DNA of 64,000 bases from Bifidobacterium choerinum (lineage in GTDB: Bacteria; Actinomycetota; Actinomycetes; Actinomycetales; Bifidobacteriaceae): NCBI RefSeq assembly GCF_000741135.1, contig NZ_JGYU01000002.1:398986-462985 (forward strand), written 5' to 3'. Each line of letters opens with the position of its first letter. Positions within the stretch are counted from its first letter, which is position 1. This document shows, one piece after another, positions 20,250 through 30,178 of the stretch. Position numbers and translations under genes: made by a program. Under the pieces are notes generated by a model that made no database searches, was not told the origin of the DNA, and saw nothing but the letters and a program-made list of their open reading frames with translations.

Positions 20250-20891
20250 CTACGCCAGTCCCACGAATCCCCCTGTTCGTCCCTTCCCCGTCTGTGCGAG
20301 GAATCGGGCGGTGTCACCGGCAGTCAGCCCGGCGTGCGCGAGGGCGTCGGCACGGGAGGGGTCGGCAGTGACGAATGTGGTGGAGGCGGGATCGAGTTCG
20401 AAGGCGGTGATGGTCTCCTCGGGCGTCAGGCGGCCGTCGATCGTGCCGTCGAGCAGGCTCAGCCAGGGGTATTTCGCATGCATGAGGTCGACGGCGCGGC
20501 CTGAGCAGTTCGCGAAACCGTACAGACGCACGCCGGCGCGGTGCAGTTCGCGAAGCCGCGTCGGGACGCCTTCGGGCATGTCGTAGAAGCCCAATGTGCG
20601 GTTCTCGAGCAGCAGCCGCATGATCCAGCCGACGGCTGGGCCATGTTCGAGTGAGTATGCGTCGATGATCCGCTTGTCGTCCCAGCCTTCGATGGCACGG
20701 CGGCGATAGTAGTCGTAGCCGTGCGGATCGTCGGGATCGAAGAACATCGCGGTCACGCCGTCCGGATAGAACATGCCGACGATGCGTTCGGGACGCCAAT
20801 CGACAAGCGCGCCGAAGTAATCGAAGACGACGGCCGTGAGTGGAGGTTCACGAAGTTCGCTGTGCTGGGATTCGTTGGACACAACCGTCAT
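20250..20891 (-). CDS. HAD-superfamily hydrolase (subclass IA-like)
   Basis: The 213-residue protein has motif I as VVFDYFGALVDW near residue 21, with the nucleophile Asp first. The second Asp of DxD is replaced by Phe, as in some YihX-like members where this position is not Asp. Motif II is around YGFANCSGRAVD and the C-terminal acidic motif is weak (FVTADPSRADALAHAGL in place of the usual DD). It is probably a phosphatase acting on a small phosphorylated substrate, but the changed residues leave activity uncertain. The ATG at 20891 was chosen because family homology begins just after it. Confidence 0.75.
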   Translation of the reverse strand: MTVVSNESQHSELREPPLTAVVFDYFGALVDWRPERIVGMFYPDGVTAMFFDPDDPHGYDYYRRRAIEGWDDKRIIDAYSLEHGPAVGWIMRLLLENRTLGFYDMPEGVPTRLRELHRAGVRLYGFANCSGRAVDLMHAKYPWLSLLDGTIDGRLTPEETITAFELDPASTTFVTADPSRADALAHAGLTAGDTARFLAQTGKGRTGGFVGLA

Positions 20892-20926
20892 CGTAGCAGC
20901 GGCATGGCGCACCGGTCGGGCACGAA

Positions 20927-21430
20927 TCAGAACAGCGGCTCCATCGTCGCGGTCGGCGTCGCCTTCTGCTGCGGCGGCGCAGCGGTTTTCTCGGTCTCGA
21001 TCGGCAGTTCCGGCTGCGCGGGATGGTCGCGCAGGTCACGGTCGATCCACGCCATGACGAGCGCGGCGAGACGGTTCACTTCGGCATCGGTGAGCGCGCG
21101 GCCTTTGGGGATGTGGTGCCAGCGCATGATGCAGCCGCGGCAGCAGGTGGCCGTCGCATGCTGCGCCGTGAACACCGGATGGCCTTTCCACGGTGTCTGC
21201 TTGCCGTCCTTGAGCGGATGGGCGGCGCCGATGCGAGCGCGCAGCATCTCATGGGCGTGGCGGTAGATCGTCGCTCTGCCCTTCGCGCGCGCATAGGCGC
21301 GGTCGGCGTCGGCCAGCCGGAACTTCGCGCGGAACGGCGAACCGGACAGTCGTTGCAGCATCCACGCGATCCACTGCGCTTCCTCGACGGGTTCGGGCGT
21401 CGTTCCCTCGACCGGCATGTCATGTCCCAT
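20927..21430 (-). CDS. DUF4186 family protein
   Basis: The 167-residue protein has a highly characteristic DUF4186 core: SPFRAKFRLADADRAYARAK, then LKDGKQTPWKGHPVFTAQHA, then TATCCRGCIMRWHHIPKGR with a CCxxC motif that probably binds metal, and a helix VMAWIDRDL. The last 30 residues are a Pro/Gln/Thr-rich tail. The function of the family is unknown. The ATG at 21430 has GAGGA upstream. A micro-ORF with a zinc-ribbon-like motif ends 20 bp before it. Confidence 0.85.
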   Translation of the reverse strand: MGHDMPVEGTTPEPVEEAQWIAWMLQRLSGSPFRAKFRLADADRAYARAKGRATIYRHAHEMLRARIGAAHPLKDGKQTPWKGHPVFTAQHATATCCRGCIMRWHHIPKGRALTDAEVNRLAALVMAWIDRDLRDHPAQPELPIETEKTAAPPQQKATPTATMEPLF

Positions 21431-21450
21431 AGGTCCTCAAGCGTAGTCCG

Positions 21451-21531
21451 TTAGCCGGGGCAGACAAGCGACCGCAACGCGACATACGCCCCGCAACGCG
21501 GACACGTCTCCTGCGATTCCCCTGCCCTCAT
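21451..21531 (-). CDS. 26-codon micro-ORF with zinc-ribbon-like motif
   Basis: The ATG at 21531 has a near-perfect GGAGGAGGT ribosome site 4-5 nt upstream. The product contains CPRCGAYVALRSLVCPG and stops at TAA. This looks like a zinc ribbon cut just before its fourth ligand (CPxC normally). It is either a genuine small protein or the 5' end of a gene truncated by frameshift. It is probably cotranscribed with the DUF4186 gene. Confidence 0.4.
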   Translation of the reverse strand: MRAGESQETCPRCGAYVALRSLVCPG

Positions 21532-21638
21532 ACGGACCTCCTCCACTGCTCGACGCGCCTTGCATCTTACCGGCGACTTCGTCGTATCGTCCTCTTTTTC
21601 TACCCCAATCGCGTATCCCCCAAGGCATTCCGGAGCCC

Positions 21639-21777
21639 TATCTGCGATTGTGGGGTGGGTATCCCCGGACACCGCCCTTCCTGAAGACCCAATCTGTGCG
21701 GTTAGCGCACAAAACCGATAAGAGCCGAACAGAACGGTAGGTATTCTCAAGGAGCACCCACCCCACAATCGCAGATA
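21639..21777. repeat. 139-bp element bounded by 22-bp perfect inverted repeats
   Basis: The arms at 21639-21660 and 21756-21777 are perfectly complementary (start TATCTGCGATTGTGGGG) and enclose 95 bp without a gene. The size and perfect terminal repeats resemble a miniature inverted-repeat element. No clear target duplication was seen. It could also form a very long hairpin in the leader of the micro-ORF/DUF4186 transcript. Confidence 0.55.
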
Positions 21778-21823
21778 CGCCCTGACCCATCCCCCAGCGG
21801 AGTGACAACGATGGGCATGCACG

Positions 21824-21877
21824 GACGGCAGGAACCGGTTTCCGGAAACATCATCCTGGAGACCGGTCCCTGCCGTC
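21824..21877. terminator. stem-loop after the nitrilase-like gene
   Basis: Arms GACGGCAGG-A-ACCGGT and ACCGGT-C-CCTGCCGTC (one opposed mismatch) enclose a 22-nt loop, 43 bp beyond the minus-strand stop at 21920. It is a likely transcription terminator. Confidence 0.6.
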
Positions 21878-21919
21878 AGTCGCCGATGCGCCTTCCGCAC
21901 CTCAGCCATCAAGCGCCTT

Positions 21920-24788
21920 TCAGCCTCGTTGCGTGCGACGTCGGATCATCAACAGCGTCACGCCGGCGCCGGAGGCGGCGAGCGCGAGCGCCGCGACGGC
22001 CCCGGCCGACGAGCCGGTGTAGGACAGCAGCGCCTGCGTCGCGTCACCATCCCACGCGGCGGTGGCCGCATCGTTCGAGCCCATGCCGTCGGCGCCCGGC
22101 TTATCGGAAGTGGCGGGCCGGTCCGACGTCGTCGCGCCGTCGTCCGGATCCTTGACGGGATTCTTGGCTTCCGCGTTGTCCGTGCCGTCGGCCGGCCCGT
22201 CGCCGGGCTCCGGCTCTGCGCCTACCGGCACGAGCGCGGCATAGTCCGATCGAGCATGTCCTTCGCCGCGGTCACGAGCGGCTGCTGCTCGGCGCTGAAC
22301 GTCGTGTTGTCCGCGAGCGCCTGCGCCGTGAGCAACGCGTCGGCGAGCGCGGCCACCGACTCCTCGGTGTAGGAGGGGTTCGCACCGTCGGCTGCGTCCA
22401 TGACCTCCCGGGCCTTCATGATCGGTTCGGCAAGTGCGCTGACGTCGAGCGCGCCGCCGGCCGTGTACATCGGCGTGTAGCCGTCGATCGTGCGCGCCGC
22501 GAGCGCGTCGTACATCTTCGAGTACAGCCTCGCCTGGGAGTTCGTGATGCGGAAGCCGGCGCTCCTGAGGTTCATCGTGCGCGTTTCGAGGTTGTCGGGA
22601 TCGTAGAGGCCCTCGCCGAACGCCCAGTCCTTCGTGATCTGCGGCGTCGCGCCGCCGCCGGTGCCGGAGGTGTCGGGCGCCGAACCGGTCGCGTAGTCGA
22701 ACGGCGTGCCGTCCTTGCCGTTCCATGCGGTGATGATCAGGCTCGTCGAGCGGAACGCGTCGCGTCCGACGCCCATGTAGTTGTAACCCTTGATCTCCTT
22801 GCCGGAGCTGACCGTGTCGCCGTCCGCGTCGACCGAATAAATCGGCTTGCCGTCCGCATCGAGCGGATAACCGTCCTGCCCCCACAGGTTCGCGGTGACG
22901 GCGGCGAGGCCGTCGCGGTCGGTGTAGCTGCCGATGCGCGATTCGCGGTACCACGGGTCGCCCGTCGTGGCGGTCGGGTGGATGAGCAGTTCGGCGCCGC
23001 TCGCCGCGTAGTAGCGGCCGAGTTCGGGATAGAAGTGGCCGTCGCGGCAGATGCTGACGCCGGCCTTGAGCGCGCCGCCGTCGGCTCCGGTGAGCTCGGG
23101 CATCTCGAAGATGAGCGGCGTGTTCCCCGGCACCAACCAGACCTTCTCCTCCTGTCCGGCGCGGTGCATCTTCTGGAACGATTCGGTGTGGCCGTCCGGG
23201 AAGGCGACGGCGGCCGAATTGTAGACCTTCCGCACGCCGTCGGCGTCGACGATCGGTCCGCCGTCGGGCATTTCCGGCAGGCCGAACACGATGTACATGC
23301 CGAGCCGCTTCGCCGTGTCCGCCATCGCCTTCACCGACGCGGCGCGCGTGGCGTCGCCGTCGGCGCCCTTGACCTTTTCGGCGAGCAGCACCTGCATGTA
23401 GTCGTCGCTTGCCGCGAGCGCGCGGTTGACGTCGGCGTTCACGCTGTGCGCGTCCGCATCGCCCTTCGGATCGGTGCTGTCGTAACCGGTGAGCACGGTC
23501 TCCGGGAACACGAGCAGGTCGACGTCGTCGGCCGCGGCCTGTTCGGCGTAGCGGACCATCATGTCGACGTTCGCCTGCTTGTCCGCCCATACGCCGGCGA
23601 CGTTGGCGACGGCGACGCGCGGACCGTCCGCCGAACCGTAGCGGTTGTTGAGCGACATGTCCGATTCCTGCCTGTCGGCGAGTTCGGCGTACCACTTGGC
23701 GTAGTAGTCGGGATGGAAGTCGTTGGCGACGCGCGTCGTCGACGGATAACTCACCCGCAGGTCCTTCGTATTCGACAATGCGCCTTCGGTGCCGACGACG
23801 AGCGTGCCGTCGGCGTTCTGTCCCGCAGAGTAGTCGGCGGAGCCGCGCACGATGACGCTGCCGCCCGGGAAGTCGCAGGGTTGTTTGCCGTCCTTGTCCG
23901 CGCATCCGTCGGCGCCGACGAGGTCGGCGGAGGCGATGGCAAGGCCGTCGCGCGACGCTATCGATTCGAGGCGGTTGCGGTAGTACCATTCCCATCCCTT
24001 GCCGTCCTTGACGCCGTCGCCGTCGATGTCGCGGTAGCTGCGGGAGGTCGCGGTCGGATTGATGAGGATGCCCGCGCCCTGCGCGGCGTAGTAGCGTTCG
24101 ATCTCCGGATTCGCGTAGGTGTCGTAGCAGATGCTCAAGCCGGCGAGCCCCCATTCGGTCTGCAGCAGCACCGACGTCGTGCCCGGGGTCGCTCACGACC
24201 CTTCGACCGGCGCGATCTTCTGGTAGCTGATGACCTTGCCGTCCGGGGATGCGGCGAACGCGGAGTTGTATGCGTGCTCGGCATCGCCCGGGATGCGTTC
24301 GGACGTGCCGAAGATGACCCACATGCCGGTTGCGGCGGCCTTGTCGGCGAGCTCGCGGGTGATCGGACTGGAGATCGTCTCGGCCTGGGACACGGCCATC
24401 CTGTATGCGGCCGATTCCGGGTCGCTCGACGAGACGTAGCCGGTGAGCGCCATCTCCGGGAACACGATCATCCTGACGCCGGCGGCGTGCGCCTCGTCGA
24501 TGTACCTGAGCATGCTCGCCTTGTTCGTCTCCTTGTCTCCCCACGTCGGGTGGAAGTTGACGACGCTCAGCGCGCCTGCGGGGATGACGCCGTTCGTCAC
24601 GACGCTCGGCGCCGTAGCCACGGCCGTGCTGGAGGTGGTGTCGGCGAACGCGGCGGGACGCCGAACGCGCCGAACGACGCGCACATCGCCATCGCACCGA
24701 CGCCCGCCGCCATGCGCCGCCATATCGCAGCGCGGCGGACGCCGCCGTCGGAACGCATCGGATTCGCGGTCTTGCCATGCACAAGCAT
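21920..24788 (-). pseudogene. cell-wall-anchored protein with two carbon-nitrogen hydrolase (nitrilase) domains, interrupted three times
   Basis: Reassembled, the product is a signal peptide (MAAGVGAMAMCASFGAFGV then AAFAD), two nitrilase domains, a Pro/Asp-rich spacer and an LPXTG-like sorting signal (LSYTG, hydrophobic segment, RRRTQRG). Domain 1 has Glu (VFPEMALTGY), Lys (YQKIAPV) and Cys (LSICYDTY); domain 2 has Glu (VFPETVLTGY), Lys (FQKMHRA) and Cys (VSICRDGH), so both catalytic triads are present. Interruptions are a one-base loss near 24655 at the end of the signal peptide, an in-frame TGA at 24193-24195, and a frameshift near 22240 before the anchor. An extracellular amidase or nitrilase acting on host or diet amides is an inference. 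Confidence 0.7.
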
Positions 24789-25126
24789 ACGGTTGCCTCT
24801 CTCTTCACGTCCGCACCGAAACGACTTCGCTCAACGGACCCCATCTACGACATGCCGGAAACGGCCATGGGTGAGCTGCGGACGACGACCACGCTAGGGA
24901 CGCCGGGTTTCGCGCAGCCGACCGTCAGGTTTCCGTCGCGCTCCCTCGCGGTTACGAAACGGTTTCGACGGCCGTCGACCATTTGCCGGCGCACATCGTT
25001 TGGAAACATCGATGCTGGTATCGCGCGCGGCCGCGCGGGCGGGCATGGTTCGGCGCGGCGCATCGGTGTATCGTGGTGCGCAGGTGCGTGTCCCCGCGCG
25101 CCCGACGTCACATGGAAGGACTGACT
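24789..25126. other. 338-bp divergent intergenic region with a LacI-type dyad
   Basis: This region separates the wall-anchored nitrilase-like gene (minus) from the hypothetical gene/GH42 pair (plus). Apart from the dyad at 24955-24967 no gene or RNA is seen. Confidence 0.4.
24955..24967. promoter_or_regulatory. LacI-family operator-like palindrome
   Basis: CGAAACGGTTTCG is a 13-bp dyad matching the central pattern of LacI/GalR-family operators. It lies 160 bp before the hypothetical gene that precedes the beta-galactosidase gene. A sugar-responsive repressor encoded elsewhere is the natural candidate. Confidence 0.5.
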
Positions 25127-27694
<2,568 letters not shown>

Positions 27695-27743
27695 GCGCCG
27701 GGGCGCGGATTGACGAAACAATCGACCATCATATGAGGTGACC

Positions 27744-28175
27744 ATGGGACTTTTCAATGCATTCGCCGGTAATCTGCAGCAGGTCAGCAACGACCAGCTC
27801 ATGCAGCAGTACGGACCGTTCCTGTTCAGCGGCGAGCAGATCACGAACGGGTATCAGCTGATCCGTGACGCCGTCGTGTTCACGAACATGCGCATCATCT
27901 TCATCGACAAACAGGGCGCAACCGGCGCGAAGGCCCGCTACAAGACGATCCATCTCGACTCGATCGTCGACGTGGAGGTGGAGACGGCCGGCGCGATCGC
28001 CGACGACAGCGAGATCAACATCACGTATCTCAAGGACGTCTACCAGCGCAAGACCGGCGCTGAGACGCTCGGCGAGGTCACGTTCGAGTTCCCGCGCAAG
28101 TTCGACATCGCGCCGGTCTACCGCTATCTGGGCGAGCTGGCGATGGCGAACCGGCAGCGCATCAACGCGAAGTGA
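27744..28175 (+). CDS. PH-domain-like protein (bacterial pleckstrin-homology type)
   Basis: This 143-residue protein shows FLFSGEQITNGYQLIRDAVV, FTNMRIIFIDKQG and KARYKTIHLDSIVDVEVETA, the strand pattern of small bacterial PH-domain proteins (YvbH/bPH type). The ATG at 27744 is next to GAGGTGA. No membrane segment or catalytic motif is present, so a binding role is likely. It stands alone, convergent with the transporter operon across a bidirectional hairpin. Confidence 0.8.
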   Translation: MGLFNAFAGNLQQVSNDQLMQQYGPFLFSGEQITNGYQLIRDAVVFTNMRIIFIDKQGATGAKARYKTIHLDSIVDVEVETAGAIADDSEINITYLKDVYQRKTGAETLGEVTFEFPRKFDIAPVYRYLGELAMANRQRINAK

Positions 28176-28183
28176 GCAAAGCC

Positions 28184-28237
28184 GTCCGCGCGGCGCAGAT
28201 GGCGACCCCGATGAACGGGTGCTCGTGCCGCGCGGAC
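28184..28237. terminator. bidirectional hairpin between convergent genes
   Basis: The 11-bp arms GTCCGCGCGGC and GCCGCGCGGAC enclose a 32-nt loop and fill the gap between the PH-like gene stop and the stop of the transporter chimera. Confidence 0.55.
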
Positions 28238-28242
28238 CGAGC

Positions 28243-28959
28243 TCACGCCTCCTTGGCGAGCAGCGCGCGCAGCTCCTCGCGGTGCACGGCCTGCTCACGC
28301 GGATCGAGCACCGGCAGCGAGGCCAGCAGCTTCTTCGTGTATGGATCGGACGGGTGGCGCATGATCTGCGATGCATCGCCGTGCTCGACGATGCGTCCCT
28401 TGTGCATGACCATGATGCGGTCGGCGAGCATGTCGACGACGGCGAGGTCATGGGTGACGAACAGGCATGCGAAGCCAATCTCCGCCTGCAGCACCTTGAA
28501 CAGTTCGAGCACCTTCGCCTGCACCGAGACGTCCAATGCGGAGGTGGGCTCGTCGGCGATGAGCAGGCTCGGCTTCAACGCGATCGCGCGCGCGAGCGAT
28601 GCGCGCTGACGCTGGCCGCCGGAGATCATAATCGCCATCAGGATCGCCAGCAGCAGCGACGGGAACGAATAGACCGCGCCGGCGATGACGACGAGCACAC
28701 GGTCGATCCAGCCGCCGAAATAACCCGAGACGAGACCAAGGAACACGCCGGCGAAGATCGACAGCAGCACGGCCACAATCAGGAAGAATGCCGTCAGGAC
28801 GAGGCCGGTGACGAGCATGCCCTTCTGCCAGCCGACGGCGATCTTCAGGTCACGCACGACCGGCAGCTTCGCAAACCAGGATTTCGGGGGTTCGACGTTG
28901 AGCTTCTCCAGACGCGTGTCCCCCGGCACGCCGACTTTCAGTTCCGTGCTCTCGCTCAT
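28243..28959 (-). pseudogene. chimera of an OppC-like permease N-terminus and an OppF-like ATPase C-terminus
   Basis: Residues 1 to about 112 are the start of a peptide-transport permease (long cytosolic N-terminus, TM1 VTGLVLTAFFLIVAVLL, then SFPSLLLAILMAIMISGG). From there the frame runs straight into the ABC signature of an ATPase (SGGQRQRASLARAIALKP), Walker B (LLIADEPTSALD), H-loop (VTHDLAVVDMLAD) and a complete OppD/OppF C-terminus. Walker A, the rest of OppC and any intervening ATPase are missing. The join lies at about 28611-28626, where both parents carry an SGGQ-like coding sequence, so a deletion between short homologies is likely. The product cannot work as either parent. Confidence 0.8.
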
Positions 28960-30059
28960 GTCCAGTACCTCACTCGCGGATCAATCAACGCGCTGATCAC
29001 GTCGACGATGAAATTGACGACGGAGACGATGATCGCGATCAGGATGACGATGCCCTGCACCGCGACGAAATCGCGCGCCTTGAGATAGTTGGAGAGCATG
29101 AAGCCCAGTCCCTTCCATTCGAAGGTCGTCTCGGTGAGCACGGCGCCGGCGAGCAGCAGCGCGATCTGCATGCCCATGACCGTGATGATCGGGATGAGCG
29201 CCGGTCGCCACGCATGCTTGGACATCAGGCGTTTCTCACTGACGCCGCGGGAACGGGCCGCATCGATGTAGCCGGCGTTGAAAGTGGAGATGACGTTCGT
29301 GCGCACAAGCCGGATGAAGACGCCAGCCGTCAGCAGACCGAGCGCAAGCGCCGGCAGCACCGCATGCCTGAGGACGTCACCGAGTACCTTCATGTCGCCG
29401 AGCTGCAGCGCGTCGACGATGTACAGGCCAGTGGGCGAGACGAGTCGGGAGAACTGCATCTCCGACTGCAGCGACGAGCGACCGGAACTCGGCAGGATGC
29501 CGAGGCCGACGGAGAACACGAGCTTGAGCACAAGGCCGAGAAAGAACACCGGCGTCGCGTAGCACAGGATCGCGAACAGGCGGATGCCGGCGTCCTGCGC
29601 GCGGTCGCGGTGTCTGGCGGCGATGCGTCCGAAGCCGATGCCGACGAGCAATGCGACGACGAGCGATAGCAGCGCGAGCTCGAGCGTGGCGGCACCGTAT
29701 CGTGTCAGCACCGAGATGACCGGTTGGTTGTCGGTGAGCGTACGACCGAGGTCACCGTGCAGCAGACCGCCGAGGTAATCGAAGTACTGTACGAGGAGCG
29801 GACGGTCGTAGCCGGCCTCGTGGATGCGACGCTGCAGCTCCTCGGGTGTGAGTCGTCCGCCCATGGCGGCCGAGATCGGGTCGCCGGTAGCACGCATGAC
29901 GAAGAACACGATCGTGACGAGAATGAATACGGTGGGAATGATGAGCAGGAAACGACCGAGGATGAAACGGAAGAATCCTGCGGAAAGTCTGTTCTTATGC
30001 GCGCTGACGGTCGGCTTCGACGAGGTGGAATCGGCCGGCGATGCTGTTGCTTGGGACAC
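28956..30059 (-). CDS. oppB: oligopeptide ABC transporter permease (OppB/DppB-like)
   Basis: The 367-residue integral membrane protein starts at the GTG at 30059 with AAGGAG 6 nt upstream; upstream extension is in non-coding sequence. TM1 is FLLIIPTVFILVTIVFFVM. The usual OppB periplasmic motif region (GDPISAAMGGRLTPEE) follows, with further TM segments and the EAA loop around GYIDAARSRGVSEKRLMSKH that docks the ATPase. It is one half of the channel that imports peptides delivered by OppA. The stop overlaps the ATG of the chimera by 4 nt. Its partner permease and ATPases are truncated here, so the transporter should not function unless completed elsewhere. Confidence 0.88.
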   Translation of the reverse strand: MSQATASPADSTSSKPTVSAHKNRLSAGFFRFILGRFLLIIPTVFILVTIVFFVMRATGDPISAAMGGRLTPEELQRRIHEAGYDRPLLVQYFDYLGGLLHGDLGRTLTDNQPVISVLTRYGAATLELALLSLVVALLVGIGFGRIAARHRDRAQDAGIRLFAILCYATPVFFLGLVLKLVFSVGLGILPSSGRSSLQSEMQFSRLVSPTGLYIVDALQLGDMKVLGDVLRHAVLPALALGLLTAGVFIRLVRTNVISTFNAGYIDAARSRGVSEKRLMSKHAWRPALIPIITVMGMQIALLLAGAVLTETTFEWKGLGFMLSNYLKARDFVAVQGIVILIAIIVSVVNFIVDVISALIDPRVRYWT

Positions 30060-30124
30060 CGGAGCTCCTTGGTGCTTATGGATATGGGGAATGCGCGGCC
30101 TAGGGCGCCGCGGGAACGCAGAGG

Positions 30125-30164
30125 GTCGACCTGATGCGTTCCCATGGGGACGCATCAGGTCGAC
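30125..30164. terminator. 15-bp perfect stem-loop between oppA and oppB
   Basis: Arms GTCGACCTGATGCGT and its complement enclose a 10-nt loop, 14 bp after the oppA stop and 65 bp before oppB. A hairpin here is typical for setting a higher level of binding protein than of permease (partial termination or 3'-end protection). Confidence 0.65.
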
Positions 30165-30178
30165 GACGGTGCGTTGTC

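Noticed and set aside
21920..24844. 974-codon minus-strand frame covering the nitrilase gene
   Set aside because: Most of it is an off-frame Arg-rich shadow. Only its last roughly 110 codons are the true C-terminus, used here in the pseudogene call.
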